From positions 1 to 35,635 of the IMG/VR virus record IMGVR_UViG_3300030389_001849: 35,635 bases of DNA; one strand, given 5' to 3'. This DNA is from a virus. Numbering within the stretch: position 1 is the stretch's first letter; the number at the start of each line of letters is the position of its first letter. Below the pieces are notes generated by a model. That model worked only from the letters and a program-made list of their open reading frames with translations, was not told the DNA's origin and did not search any database. Position numbers and translations under genes: made by a program. Below, in pieces: positions 24,338 to 32,264 of this stretch.

Positions 24338-25678
24338 TTATAAATTAAAATTATATAAATTAAATAAATCTCTTGCAAGCGCAACAGATTCATCATTACC
24401 AATGTCTTTGTCAATGACTCCAAACCTACCAATATGCCCTTTAAAAACAAGAGCAGCTACACTAGACCCAACACCAAGGTCTTCATTAAAACAGCCTAAT
24501 GTTTCTAACAAAAGATCACCGTCGGTAAGTCCATTTGTTGCTGTAGGTGTTTTTACTCTAAGCGCCTCTTTATCTCTTATTGTTTTTCCTGGTATAAAAC
24601 CTATAATATCACCCACCCTATTGTGCAAGAACATATTAAACTTTTTATCTCTTCTAACAATAAACACATCTGGCCCACCCATATCATCTATGACATCTCC
24701 AGCTTCTTTGTAGCTTGGCCATTTAAACGGTACGTTAAACTTTCCTTTAACATTTGTCTGTGTTGTCGCTGGTAGTCCAGTTCTACCGCTATGCCTAACT
24801 GTAAATGAATAAGGCTTTCTAGCTTCAGCAGAAGCAGCTGTGTCATAATCAGCTGAACCAGGTAGGTTGCCCCCAAAACCAACAGTCTCTCCTGCGTCAT
24901 CTCCATACAGAATCATAGGATTTGTTGTAGAAGTTGTAACAACTTGGCCAATAACAAAATATATAGTGTAGTCTTCTTTTACGGTAACTCCAGGCCCCAT
25001 GTCAAAAAAATGAGCATTGTTTAAAAGAACAGATTTTTTACCTATACCGCTAGTGCTAGAAGACACCTCACACAATGGAGCGCTGTTTCCTACTGCTGTA
25101 AATCTAGGACCTAAAGATCCAGCATTGTACCATTTTGTTACAGTAGCTGCATCTGCAAAAGCCTCTAATCCTTCATGATTGTAATCTATAATAGGTATGT
25201 TGTCACCAAAAAATATTTCTCCTATAGTCTTTTTAAATTCATTCTTCTTGCTTCCTCTACTTATTTTCTTTGTTGCTGTCTCTACAGGCTTAATAGGTAC
25301 TTTAGAAACCATGCTATTTACATCTGAGAGTTTAGCCCTTTTAAATGTAGACTTATCCTCTCTAACATCAAACTTCATAACTTTTTTTACAGTATCTGTT
25401 GTTATAAAGTTTACTATATTTTCTATTAACTGTATCTCTGTTCCTGGCGTGCAAGCTACCTCAACGGTTGTTTTTGGTAATGACTCACCCTCAACCAAAG
25501 ACGTTTCTTCAAAAACACTACAATCGTTAAAGGTTATATTTACAAACCCTTGTGAAGCAGATAAAAAAGCAATCTTGTCTGAAGGAATCACAAGAACAGA
25601 AAGTCCAGCTCCTGTGTCAGAAGTGTTAGAACTAGCTTCAGATACTTCACCTTGTATAAATTCAAAAAACTTTATCAT
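24338..25678 (-). CDS. Virion protein: 'MKFLYF'-type N-terminal module fused to a concanavalin-A-like lectin domain
   Basis: I start this at the ATG at 25678 (446 residues): it overlaps the upstream stop as ATGA, and MIKFFEFIQ then aligns with the N-termini of the three sister proteins. An ATG at 25699 would add seven residues and overlap the neighbour by 25 nt. Residues about 1-125 are the shared module, diverged here. The C-terminal half reads like a LamG/ConA-type jelly roll (HFFDMGPGVTVKEDYTIYFV, FMFLHNRVGDIIGF), closing with GHIGRFGVIDKDIGNDESVA and ARDLFNLYN, the usual 'GxIxxFxVxDxxLxxxExxxLxxxLxxxY' end. Probably a capsid- or tail-bound carbohydrate-binding protein. The lectin call is by pattern, not by search. 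Confidence 0.65.
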   Translation of the reverse strand: MIKFFEFIQGEVSEASSNTSDTGAGLSVLVIPSDKIAFLSASQGFVNITFNDCSVFEETSLVEGESLPKTTVEVACTPGTEIQLIENIVNFITTDTVKKVMKFDVREDKSTFKRAKLSDVNSMVSKVPIKPVETATKKISRGSKKNEFKKTIGEIFFGDNIPIIDYNHEGLEAFADAATVTKWYNAGSLGPRFTAVGNSAPLCEVSSSTSGIGKKSVLLNNAHFFDMGPGVTVKEDYTIYFVIGQVVTTSTTNPMILYGDDAGETVGFGGNLPGSADYDTAASAEARKPYSFTVRHSGRTGLPATTQTNVKGKFNVPFKWPSYKEAGDVIDDMGGPDVFIVRRDKKFNMFLHNRVGDIIGFIPGKTIRDKEALRVKTPTATNGLTDGDLLLETLGCFNEDLGVGSSVAALVFKGHIGRFGVIDKDIGNDESVALARDLFNLYNFNL

Positions 25679-25995
25679 GAGTCTATAGCTATTGTGCAAG
25701 AAAGTATATCTGGATGTAGGAAGTTGCTGTCAACATCATCACATACAACTATTGTAGCTTCGTCGCCAAGAGATATCTCGTCTCCTATAGCTTTCATTAC
25801 AGCTTTTTCCCTGTCTGCAGTTATTGCTAATGTAACTATGTCTGCAGCCGCACCGTCTGTGCCAAAGCTACCTATACTGCTTTCAAACTTTACTAAAAGA
25901 GTTTGATCTGCAGCTACAGTCATCCCCAATAAGCGGTGCGCTGGATACGTTGCTGCATCATCAGCAGCGTCTATAAACTGTAAGAATTTTTTCAT
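25675..25995 (-). CDS. Small virion-associated protein of the 'MKFLYF' paralog family (106 aa)
   Basis: 106 residues containing only the module shared with the 114-, 332- and 446-residue proteins. An MKKFLQFIDAADDAATYPA start leads into beta strands (LLVKFESS; DIVTLAITADREKAVMKAIG) and DEATIVVCDDVDSNFLHPDI. The pattern is 'xVxLxIxxxxxKxVMxxIxxEIxxGxxxxIVVxDDxxSNxLxxDI'. No catalytic residues were seen. It is the first gene after a terminator and a TATATTTG box, so it opens a small unit with the lectin-like and 273-residue genes. Presumably a virion decoration or structural component; function unknown. Confidence 0.65.
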   Translation of the reverse strand: MKKFLQFIDAADDAATYPAHRLLGMTVAADQTLLVKFESSIGSFGTDGAAADIVTLAITADREKAVMKAIGDEISLGDEATIVVCDDVDSNFLHPDILSCTIAIDS

Positions 25996-26011
25996 TTTAC
26001 TAAATTACACA

Positions 26012-26019
26012 CAAATATA
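26012..26019 (-). promoter_or_regulatory. TATATTTG box upstream of the 106-residue gene
   Basis: Exact TAnnTTTG match within the 14-mer TCGTATATTTGTGT, which is duplicated at 23442-23455. It lies right after the U-tract of the terminator at 26023-26051 and 16 nt before the ATG at 25995, a good distance for a short leader. Confidence 0.6.
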
Positions 26020-26022
26020 CGA

Positions 26023-26051
26023 CAAAAGAAAAAGGCCCCAGAAGGGCCTTT
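26023..26051 (-). terminator. Intrinsic terminator after the 185-residue gene
   Basis: Sense strand AAAGGCCC-TTCTG-GGGCCTTT followed by TTCTTTTG: an eight-pair stem with a five-base loop and a U-rich tail, 22 nt downstream of the stop at 26073. On the + strand the A-rich arm makes it weaker, so it is read as a - strand terminator. Confidence 0.88.
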
Positions 26052-26072
26052 CTCATAGTGTTACATTAAGAT

Positions 26073-26630
26073 TTAGAACGTCTCCGCTAAACCTGTAATC
26101 TTCACTCTAATCTTACCTGCAGTGTAGGCAGCTTCAGTAGCTGTTCCACAAGTAAGGTAGAGGTACTTCTTAGCAATCGCACCAGCAAGAACAGTATCGC
26201 CGATACCAGCTTCGTTAAAGAAACCAGCAGCAAGATCTCCGTTGTTTAAGATATCAGTACCACTTGTTAAAGCAGCATTCTCAGCAGTAGTGCCAGTAGC
26301 ACTAGAGCTTAGGTTGATATCAGGGTCTCCACCAGTAGGTGTTTCGATACAAGTCATTTCAGCTTTCACTGGAAGACCGTTTACGTCAGCGCTAAGCTCC
26401 ATAATGTAAGCGTTAGCAGCACCACCATCGGTACCAAGAGCATCTCCAGCACCGCCTCCACAAGCGATACCTTCATCTAAATCAATATCCATAACAGTGA
26501 TAATTTCGTTTCCTACTTTATACACTTTATGTAGCTTAATAGCAGCAGAAGCAAATCCAGAACCACTAGCAAGAGGTGTTCTTTCGTTGAATTCAGCAAC
26601 GTCAAGCTTTTTAAGGACTAATTCATTCAT
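26073..26630 (-). CDS. Putative virion structural protein (185 aa)
   Basis: 185 residues rich in Gly, Ala, Thr and Asp. It starts with MNELVLKKLDVAEFNERTPL, has a hydrophobic strand (KLHKVYKVGNEIITVMDIDL), a Gly/Ala-rich loop (GGGAGDALGTDGGAAN) and a C-terminal beta block (KKYLYLTCGTATEAAYTAG then KIRVKITGLAETF). This is the profile of a small beta-sandwich head or tail protein. It is flanked on both sides by intrinsic terminators, so it may be transcribed as a single-gene unit, as strongly expressed virion proteins sometimes are. A near-consensus box TAACTTTT lies about 7 nt upstream of the ATG. Confidence 0.65.
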   Translation of the reverse strand: MNELVLKKLDVAEFNERTPLASGSGFASAAIKLHKVYKVGNEIITVMDIDLDEGIACGGGAGDALGTDGGAANAYIMELSADVNGLPVKAEMTCIETPTGGDPDINLSSSATGTTAENAALTSGTDILNNGDLAAGFFNEAGIGDTVLAGAIAKKYLYLTCGTATEAAYTAGKIRVKITGLAETF

Positions 26631-26670
26631 TATTTCTAAAAGTTATTTTCGTTATTAAAAAGTTAAATGC

Positions 26671-26689
26671 AAAAGGGCCGAAGCCCTTT
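26671..26689 (-). terminator. Intrinsic terminator after the 332-residue gene
   Basis: Sense strand AAAGGGC-TTCG-GCCCTTT with a further T: a seven-pair stem closed by a stable UUCG loop, 12 nt after the stop codon at 26702. The U-tract is interrupted (TTTTGCATTTAACTTTTT), so termination may be partial. Confidence 0.8.
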
Positions 26690-26701
26690 CGCTAATCAGT
26701 A

Positions 26702-27700
26702 TTAAGCTACAGTAGCTCCAGTTCCGTTAGTTGAAATAACAGTAGCTAACCACTTCTCAGAAGAACCAGCCTCAACATTAATCAACTCAATACGAGTGTA
26801 TACTGCAGCGTTAGTAATTGTGAGTTCATCATGGTCAGCTGCTCCTCCGTCAAAATTAATACAGTCGTTTGTCTGCGTGTCATTATTCAAGATGTTATAT
26901 ACAGCTATATTATCGTTACCGTCAACAGCGTTGGTCTGTATAACAATGTTCTTGTTTACCTGTTGAGCAACAACAACAGTAAAAAACATACCTGGAGCGA
27001 ATGTCGCAGCTGGAAGTTTAATAGTTATGTTGTTTGTTGGAGTTACAAAAAGTATAGCTCCACTGTCTTTTGCGTCTAAGGCTAAAACATTATCGTTGTT
27101 ACCAGAACCAAACGTCATGATTTGCTTACGGTATCCAAAACCTTCGTCTCTGCTACCTGTTGTTGAGGTACCAGTTAAAGGCATGGCTACAGATGCTTGA
27201 GTTCCAAATGCTACAGTTCTGTCATTTGCTTGTTCTTGAAAAGCAAATCTTGCATTTCCTGAAGAATTACCAAATTGTAAAAAACCTTCAGTTAACGCCG
27301 ACCCAATGTTCTGACGAATAACTCCAGCGCCAATCGTAAATACAGTGTCTGATATAGTTGAACTTTCAGTTACTACTGGAGCAGTTCCAAGATCAATGTG
27401 ATTGCTTATCTTTTCATCATTGCTCTTATCAGCCACAACAATAATAGATTGTTTGCTAAAGTTAATCTCTTCACATACAGTTTCGATTACCTCTCTACCT
27501 TTGCCTGAAGCAACAGTAACGTCAACAATATCAACATCAGTCTCACCATCAATTCTGAAAGAAAATCTAACGCTTGTAGCGTCATGAATACCTATCCCCT
27601 CTAAAGCAGATATAGGGTACGTTTTTGCGTTATCTACCTGACCAGCCGTAGCGTCAGGATTAAAATATAAAAATTTCTTAGTTAAATCCATAGTTTCCAT
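26702..27700 (-). CDS. Virion protein: 'MKFLYF'-type module fused to a beta-rich head-decoration-like domain
   Basis: 332 residues. The first 105 or so contain the shared module (KKFLYFNPDATAG; DIVDVTVASGKGREVIETV; SIIVVADKSNDEKISNHIDL). The rest is Asn/Thr/Ala-rich and beta-rich, with NVLALDAKDSGAILFVTP, NNITIKLPAATFAPGMFFTV and KNIVIQTNA. This is a 'LxxxDSGxxFxxxxxxxxxIxLPxxxxxGxxFxxxV' pattern seen in small head or decoration proteins of many marine phages. A second Met at residue 4 (27691) aligns slightly better with the sisters and may be the true start. It lies 3 nt after the 114-residue sister gene and ends before a terminator. Confidence 0.68.
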   Translation of the reverse strand: METMDLTKKFLYFNPDATAGQVDNAKTYPISALEGIGIHDATSVRFSFRIDGETDVDIVDVTVASGKGREVIETVCEEINFSKQSIIVVADKSNDEKISNHIDLGTAPVVTESSTISDTVFTIGAGVIRQNIGSALTEGFLQFGNSSGNARFAFQEQANDRTVAFGTQASVAMPLTGTSTTGSRDEGFGYRKQIMTFGSGNNDNVLALDAKDSGAILFVTPTNNITIKLPAATFAPGMFFTVVVAQQVNKNIVIQTNAVDGNDNIAVYNILNNDTQTNDCINFDGGAADHDELTITNAAVYTRIELINVEAGSSEKWLATVISTNGTGATVA

Positions 27701-27703
27701 ATA

Positions 27704-28048
27704 TTAATTCATTTCACAAAAATCAAGCCCATCTGGCTCACTAATAGCTGTAATATCGCTAGTAAGGTAATTAGAATCAGAGTCATCAGCAACAATAATC
27801 ATTGGCTTTTTACCAGATCTTATTTCTGAGACAATAGACTTCATAACCTCTTTACCTTTGTTATCACTGATAGCTAACCTAAACTCTTTCTTCTGCTTAG
27901 CTCCTTGCGCAACAGAAGAGACTTGTTGACACTCTACCGCTACATCAACTCTATTTCCAGCTCCATCAACGTCTAAATTTATCAATCTGTTAGCTGGTAC
28001 ACACAATGCATCTGAAGTTGAGTCTCCAAAGTATAAAAATTTCATCAT
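27704..28048 (-). CDS. Small virion-associated protein of the 'MKFLYF' paralog family (114 aa)
   Basis: 114 residues and the clearest form of the shared module. It reads MMKFLYFGDSTSDALCVPAN, then a variable strand region with an inserted Gln/Lys-rich loop, then FRLAISDNKGKEVMKSIVSE, then PMIIVADDSDSNYLTSDI. It has no signal peptide or membrane segment. It is the first gene after the major capsid protein gene, a usual place for head-completion or decoration proteins. Function is not known to me. Confidence 0.65.
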   Translation of the reverse strand: MMKFLYFGDSTSDALCVPANRLINLDVDGAGNRVDVAVECQQVSSVAQGAKQKKEFRLAISDNKGKEVMKSIVSEIRSGKKPMIIVADDSDSNYLTSDITAISEPDGLDFCEMN

Positions 28049-28088
28049 AATATTATCTATTTTTTATAGGTGCATTACCTAGTTAATA

Positions 28089-29513
28089 TTAACCTTTGAT
28101 TACAACGTGCTGGTTAGCACCGCGTACACAAAGAGCAACTTCAGAACGGTAGTGGAATACTGCGTTGTCCTGGCCTAGATCACCATTGTTGTAGTGTCCT
28201 AGAATACTACCAGTTACCCAGTGTTCCATCTCACGGTTGTATCCGTTTGCTTCTTTATAGTACATAGCTAAAGCTGGTGCCTTCATTCCGCTACGAGCAT
28301 CTGTAACCTGAGTCAATGGAACCATAGCTCCTTGAATAAAGTTAGACGCACCTAGAAGAGTTGGGTCGTTAAGAAGCTTCCAATCGTGCTTGTGGAAAGT
28401 GTATCCACCACGAGTAAACGACTTAAATCCAAGCTTTACAGCCATGTCCGCGTCGTTATTGAATGCTCCAAACTGTCCTGGAAGACCAGCAGATACTCCT
28501 GAAGAGATACCAGCAGCTAACATATCATCGATAGCTAGGTCTTGCTTTCTGTTTACGTACATAGCGTACTCAGAAGGTGCACCCTGCTTATCAAGCTCAA
28601 GAATGATATCATCAAACTCAGAGAAGCTGTCCATAGGAGATCCAGCAGCACCTGTTACTTGAATACCACGATCTTCGATAGCTGAGAAGTAACCCTCAGA
28701 ACCAGCTAAATCGTTAGCTAAAGAAGTGCCAGCTGTTCCGCTGTGCTTCTCTCCAAATAACATCATAAGCTCACGACGGTCCTCGAAACGAGCGCGAGCT
28801 TCTTGCTCACCCTTCATGAACCAACGGTACTCATTGCCTCCAATGTTTACCCATCCGATGTTAGTCGCCTGTGATCCATTTACCTCGTAACGATCTTTTA
28901 CGATCATGAACGGGTTAGAACGACGAATAACACCTGGATCTTCAAATCCAACAGGCTGATTTGTTCCTTGAGCGTACATGTTACCAAGCTTGATCCACTC
29001 TCCGCCTACAGCGTCATAGTGAGTGCCTGAAGTAATAGATGCGTTACCGCTTAAGAGAACTAAAGTTACAGGCTGTGCAGTACCAGTAGCGAATCCACCA
29101 GCCTGAACGATGTAACGAGTTCCTGTTGAGCTATCCATAACAACGTCATTTACCTCAACGCTTGAAGTAAAGCTGTCAGCACCTGCTGCTACAACGAGAT
29201 TAGTTCCGTTGTTTGTGATGTTAGCAACAACGTATGTAAACGTCTTGTGACGTCTTCCCATCTCCCACCAGTCGATCTGGTCAGATGTTCCTCCGCTGTT
29301 GATAGCACCTGTTAGTTTAAGGAATCCTGTAATACCTTGATCTCCGTATGTTTCAACGAGATTAGGCATAACAAAGTCCTTAGTAGTTTTAATTAAAGAG
29401 TCTACAGTCGTATATGTTTCTGGTGAAATACGAAACGAAGCTGGGTTGTTACCCGAAGCAGACGCATCTAAATTAGGTAGATCTGTTCCTCTTGTAGTTC
29501 CAATACTAGCCAT
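28089..29513 (-). CDS. Major capsid protein
   Basis: 474 residues, assumed to be the HK97-fold shell subunit. Support is contextual and compositional. It directly follows a scaffold-like gene (13 nt) and has an Ala/Gly/Thr-rich start. It contains EYRWFMKGEQEARARFEDRR followed by ELMMLFGEK, which resembles capsid proteins of crAss-like and Cellulophaga phages. There is a long mid-region helix (FSEFDDIILELDKQGAPSEY) and a C-terminal domain ending EVALCVRGANQHVVIKG. Length is in the normal range. The coding sequence is less AT-biased at third positions than its neighbours, as expected for a highly expressed gene. The start is preceded by an A-rich tract (AAGAAAAA), not a Shine-Dalgarno motif. 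Confidence 0.85.
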   Translation of the reverse strand: MASIGTTRGTDLPNLDASASGNNPASFRISPETYTTVDSLIKTTKDFVMPNLVETYGDQGITGFLKLTGAINSGGTSDQIDWWEMGRRHKTFTYVVANITNNGTNLVVAAGADSFTSSVEVNDVVMDSSTGTRYIVQAGGFATGTAQPVTLVLLSGNASITSGTHYDAVGGEWIKLGNMYAQGTNQPVGFEDPGVIRRSNPFMIVKDRYEVNGSQATNIGWVNIGGNEYRWFMKGEQEARARFEDRRELMMLFGEKHSGTAGTSLANDLAGSEGYFSAIEDRGIQVTGAAGSPMDSFSEFDDIILELDKQGAPSEYAMYVNRKQDLAIDDMLAAGISSGVSAGLPGQFGAFNNDADMAVKLGFKSFTRGGYTFHKHDWKLLNDPTLLGASNFIQGAMVPLTQVTDARSGMKAPALAMYYKEANGYNREMEHWVTGSILGHYNNGDLGQDNAVFHYRSEVALCVRGANQHVVIKG

Positions 29514-29526
29514 TTTTTCTTAGTTT

Positions 29527-30633
29527 TTAAATATTAAAAGTCATCTTAGTAGAGTTGTTTCTCATAATTTGTTTAACCTGTTCTGCCAAAGGATTTTCGT
29601 TCTGTGTAGAATTAGTTCCTTGTTGTGGGGAAGCGGTTGTTACGTTTGCTGCCTTCTCAACCAAACCTTTTTGACCATCACCTACACCTTGTCTGTAAGC
29701 AGCGCTTACAATCTGGTCGATGTTGTCTACTACAGCTCTGTGTGATGATAAAGCATCAAAGTCCCAGCTTCCATCCTGGTTAATAAATTGATCAAAATAC
29801 TCTTCTAATCTTGTATTTTTCTCTATTAATTGAGATTTGTATTGATCATCAAGCCCAAACGTAAACACCTTGTCGTTTCCTAGATCAAACTCTAGTCCAG
29901 TCATGTCGCTTACTTCATCAGACATTATTGATATCCACTCATCATCAATCATAGATTCTTGCTGTTCCTGCACTTGAGGGGCCGCATATTCATCACGGAT
30001 CTCAGTTATTTTTTTACGTGCATTCTCAGCATCTATTTTAAGTTGCAGTTGTGAAACTTGTACTTGTTCTTCACCATGTTTTTCGGCGTCAAACTTGTAC
30101 TGATTCTTAATGAGTACGTTGATTTCGTTTGCAGACAGATTTGGGTACTTAGATGCCATATCTACTTTAATGGCTGTTATATCGTCCATTTCAGACGGAT
30201 TTAACGATTGATACCTAAACCAATCCTGAGGATCGCGGCCTGTCTTTTCGACAAACTCTGCGATCGCTGCAACTCTCTCATCAAGAACATTTTCTTGCTG
30301 CGGCATTGCAAGATCTTCAAAGTCAACGATATCCCTACCGAGCCTTTCGCTCATGTACTCTAGGATTACATCTTCTATCTCTTCTTGCGAATATTGTGGT
30401 TCTTCAACAGTTTCCTGCTGAATAATTTCTTCTTGTTGTTCTACCTGCGGTTCTGCCTGAACCTCTGGTTGCGATTCTACAAAAGGCTGTTCTTGAGCGG
30501 GTGGCTCAGAAACAGGCTGAGACTCCTGTTGAGGAGCCTCTTCTGTTGTTGCATTTTGCATGTCTGCCTGCATAGATGCAGCCAGTTCTTCGGGAGTATC
30601 AAAGATCTCCGCTTTTTCAAATTGTTCTTCCAT
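29527..30633 (-). CDS. Putative capsid scaffolding protein
   Basis: 368 residues, strongly acidic and Gln/Glu-rich, directly upstream of the capsid gene. Residues about 1-105 are low-complexity (EEAPQQESQPVSEPPAQEQP and similar), the middle is helical (AQLQL-type heptads: VSQLQLKIDAENARKKITEI). The C-terminal third is helical with AAYRQGVGDGQKGLVEKAAN, then a Gln/Asn/Thr-rich linker and a small basic end (VKQIMRNNSTKMTFNI) that could bind the capsid subunit. Size, charge, predicted coiled coil and location all fit a scaffold; no protease motif is visible. Confidence 0.75.
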   Translation of the reverse strand: MEEQFEKAEIFDTPEELAASMQADMQNATTEEAPQQESQPVSEPPAQEQPFVESQPEVQAEPQVEQQEEIIQQETVEEPQYSQEEIEDVILEYMSERLGRDIVDFEDLAMPQQENVLDERVAAIAEFVEKTGRDPQDWFRYQSLNPSEMDDITAIKVDMASKYPNLSANEINVLIKNQYKFDAEKHGEEQVQVSQLQLKIDAENARKKITEIRDEYAAPQVQEQQESMIDDEWISIMSDEVSDMTGLEFDLGNDKVFTFGLDDQYKSQLIEKNTRLEEYFDQFINQDGSWDFDALSSHRAVVDNIDQIVSAAYRQGVGDGQKGLVEKAANVTTASPQQGTNSTQNENPLAEQVKQIMRNNSTKMTFNI

Positions 30634-30655
30634 TATATTTAATTGTTAATTTCTA

Positions 30656-31018
30656 TTATGTAGTGCTTATACCTTCTTTAGCTGGGCCTAAATATAAAAT
30701 TGCACCGCCGTCTGAATCTGCTGCATTAAACCTAACCGATGTCCACCTCCCATAAATAGTAATACCTTTTGGGAATATGTTATTGTTATCAATTAGATTG
30801 TTATTACTTCCTTGACCTGAACTAGCAGATAGTCCAAAGCAATCTGATGTTGCTTCTGGCGTCAAAACATTAAGTGTAGCGTCCGCTAAAAATTGAATTG
30901 CCACAACCACCTTTCCTGTTGGAACTGTATATGCTCCAGAAGCTCCATCAATAAATGCGCTACCATGTTGTCCAAAAGCCATTTGGTTGGCCATCCCTGT
31001 GTTTGCTAATGTTGCCAT
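30656..31018 (-). CDS. Small virion protein (120 aa), probable head decoration/fibre
   Basis: 120 residues, Gly/Ala/Asn-rich. The sequence GAYTVPTGKVVVAIQFLADA is followed by TLNVLTPEAT and, at the end, IFPKGITIYGRWTSVRFN then GGAILYLGP. The 'FPKGxTIYGRWTSV' segment is shared by small structural proteins of other marine phages (from memory). Unlike its four upstream neighbours it lacks the KIYIKN and GRLYPGDW motifs, so it is a different family in the same decoration-type cluster. It lies 10 nt after the last paralog and 22 nt before the scaffold gene. Confidence 0.65.
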   Translation of the reverse strand: MATLANTGMANQMAFGQHGSAFIDGASGAYTVPTGKVVVAIQFLADATLNVLTPEATSDCFGLSASSGQGSNNNLIDNNNIFPKGITIYGRWTSVRFNAADSDGGAILYLGPAKEGISTT

Positions 31019-31028
31019 GCTTACTTTA

Positions 31029-31448
31029 TTATGCTACTGATGTGTTTGTTACGGCTGAGTTGTCATATCCAAATACACCATATTCAATCACTTGATTTGT
31101 TTTAGTCCCGTATACTTCATACTTTCCGTCTACAGCTACAGGCAAAAACATAAACTCACCGCCTCCAATCTTAGCGAAGTCATTGTTGTCAACAGCTTCG
31201 TTGTGTACGTAGATATAATTTTCTAACTCTGCGTCTAAATTCTTTATAAATAAATACGCTCTTTCTAATTTATCGTTAGCTTCGTATACTCTAAGTGTAG
31301 CTGTGCCACCATCTGCAGCTGTAGATATAACCTTTGCTCTTGTTAATAAACCTGAATCTGCAGGCAACAAAGCTTCAGTTACAATACTCATCGGAGACGG
31401 AAGAACATCTGGGCTCGATAAAGAAAGTGTTGCTGTAATTCTTGCCAT
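31029..31448 (-). CDS. Tandem small beta-protein paralog 4 (139 aa), most diverged
   Basis: 139 residues. It keeps the family plan (N-terminal ITATLSLSSPDVLPSP, middle AYLFIKNLDAELENYIYVHN, then EFMFLPVAVDGKYEV and VIEYGVFGYD) but has lost the GRLYPGDW wording. Start and stop codons overlap with paralog 3 as TAATG. Presumably a capsid-decoration or tail-tip beta-sandwich protein. Divergence suggests it has taken a separate role. Confidence 0.6.
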   Translation of the reverse strand: MARITATLSLSSPDVLPSPMSIVTEALLPADSGLLTRAKVISTAADGGTATLRVYEANDKLERAYLFIKNLDAELENYIYVHNEAVDNNDFAKIGGGEFMFLPVAVDGKYEVYGTKTNQVIEYGVFGYDNSAVTNTSVA

Positions 31449-31852
31449 TATTCGTATATTAACATGTACTCAATAGTTAGCGATGTGCTAACACTAGGAG
31501 TGTATTTAAAATCATTTGTATCTGCATCTGCACCGTAAGGTAAAAAAGCCCAGTCTCCTGCATAAAGTCTTCCAATAGCTTCCGAATTCATAATAATAGT
31601 TATAAACTCTGATGCGGTCTCACTAAGATTCTTGATATATATCTTACCCGCCATATTATCAGTATAGTCGGCTCCATCAAATAAAGTTATTGTTGATGTT
31701 GCAGTTGTGGTTTTTCTGGCTAAACCACTTGTATCTGTAAGACCTAACCTTGGAGACCCAGCTTTCGTTAACGTAGCTGTGCTCTCTAGATTAAGAGCGT
31801 CGCTTGTTAAGTCTGGGCTATTTAGTATTATAGTTGCTCTAGTTGTCGGCAT
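31448..31852 (-). CDS. Tandem small beta-protein paralog 3 (134 aa)
   Basis: 134 residues of the four-member family. It has PTTRATIILNSPDLTSDALN, then TATLTKAGSP, AGKIYIKNLSETASEFITI, IGRLYAGDWAFLPYG and LTIEYMLIYE. The conserved parts are the KIYIKN strand and the GRLYxGDWxFxPY turn. It lies two bases from paralog 2 and overlaps paralog 4 by one base. Role as for its sisters: probable virion surface protein, unproven. Confidence 0.65.
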   Translation of the reverse strand: MPTTRATIILNSPDLTSDALNLESTATLTKAGSPRLGLTDTSGLARKTTTATSTITLFDGADYTDNMAGKIYIKNLSETASEFITIIMNSEAIGRLYAGDWAFLPYGADADTNDFKYTPSVSTSLTIEYMLIYE

Positions 31853-31854
31853 GA

Positions 31855-32253
31855 TTATCCTTCGTGAAATATTGCAAATTCATAATACATGTTGTCAGCA
31901 GAGGTAGACACCTTGATATCTTCTGTACCGTCATACGGAAAGAAAGTCCAGTCATTAGGGTATAGTCTACCAACAATAACATCACTTCCAACCTCAACCA
32001 GAAGGTAAGATGAAAGATTTGTATCTGTAGTATTCTTTATATAGATTTTCCCTGCTTGAGCGTCAGCATAATCTCCTGCTGCTGCGATAGATATATCGTT
32101 TGTAGCTGTATTCTTATACACCCTAGATATGCCAGTAAACTGATCGATACCAGTCGCTGATCCAGCTTTACGCAGCGTAGTGCTAGCTGTCACAGCTCCA
32201 GCACCTGTAAACTCCGTTGGGTTAAATGTTAGTCTTGCAGTAGTTGTTGGCAT
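31855..32253 (-). CDS. Tandem small beta-protein paralog 2 (132 aa)
   Basis: 132 residues. The pattern is TTARLTFNPTEFTG, TTLRKAGSATGIDQFTGISR, DYADAQAGKIYIKNTTDT, VGRLYPNDWTFFPYDGTEDI and YYEFAIFHEG. It is closest to paralog 1: both have AGSAT-DQ-GI/V and PYDGT-DI. No signal peptide or Cys. The gene is 11 nt from paralog 1. Confidence 0.65.
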   Translation of the reverse strand: MPTTTARLTFNPTEFTGAGAVTASTTLRKAGSATGIDQFTGISRVYKNTATNDISIAAAGDYADAQAGKIYIKNTTDTNLSSYLLVEVGSDVIVGRLYPNDWTFFPYDGTEDIKVSTSADNMYYEFAIFHEG

Positions 32254-32264
32254 AGTCTATTGTA

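Noticed and set aside
24276-24713. A + strand open frame of 145 codons with Ser/Pro/Leu-rich translation
   Set aside because: Lies antisense to the lectin-like and 273-residue genes. The composition is typical of antisense shadow reading.
25679-25699. Upstream ATG (25699) as the start of the lectin-like gene
   Set aside because: It would overlap the 106-residue gene by 25 nt. The ATG at 25678 gives an ATGA junction and aligns the N-terminus with three sister proteins.
28049-28088. Short TAGGT/ACCTA hairpin after the capsid gene as a terminator
   Set aside because: Only five pairs, AT-rich, and followed by A rather than U on the sense strand. It would not terminate.
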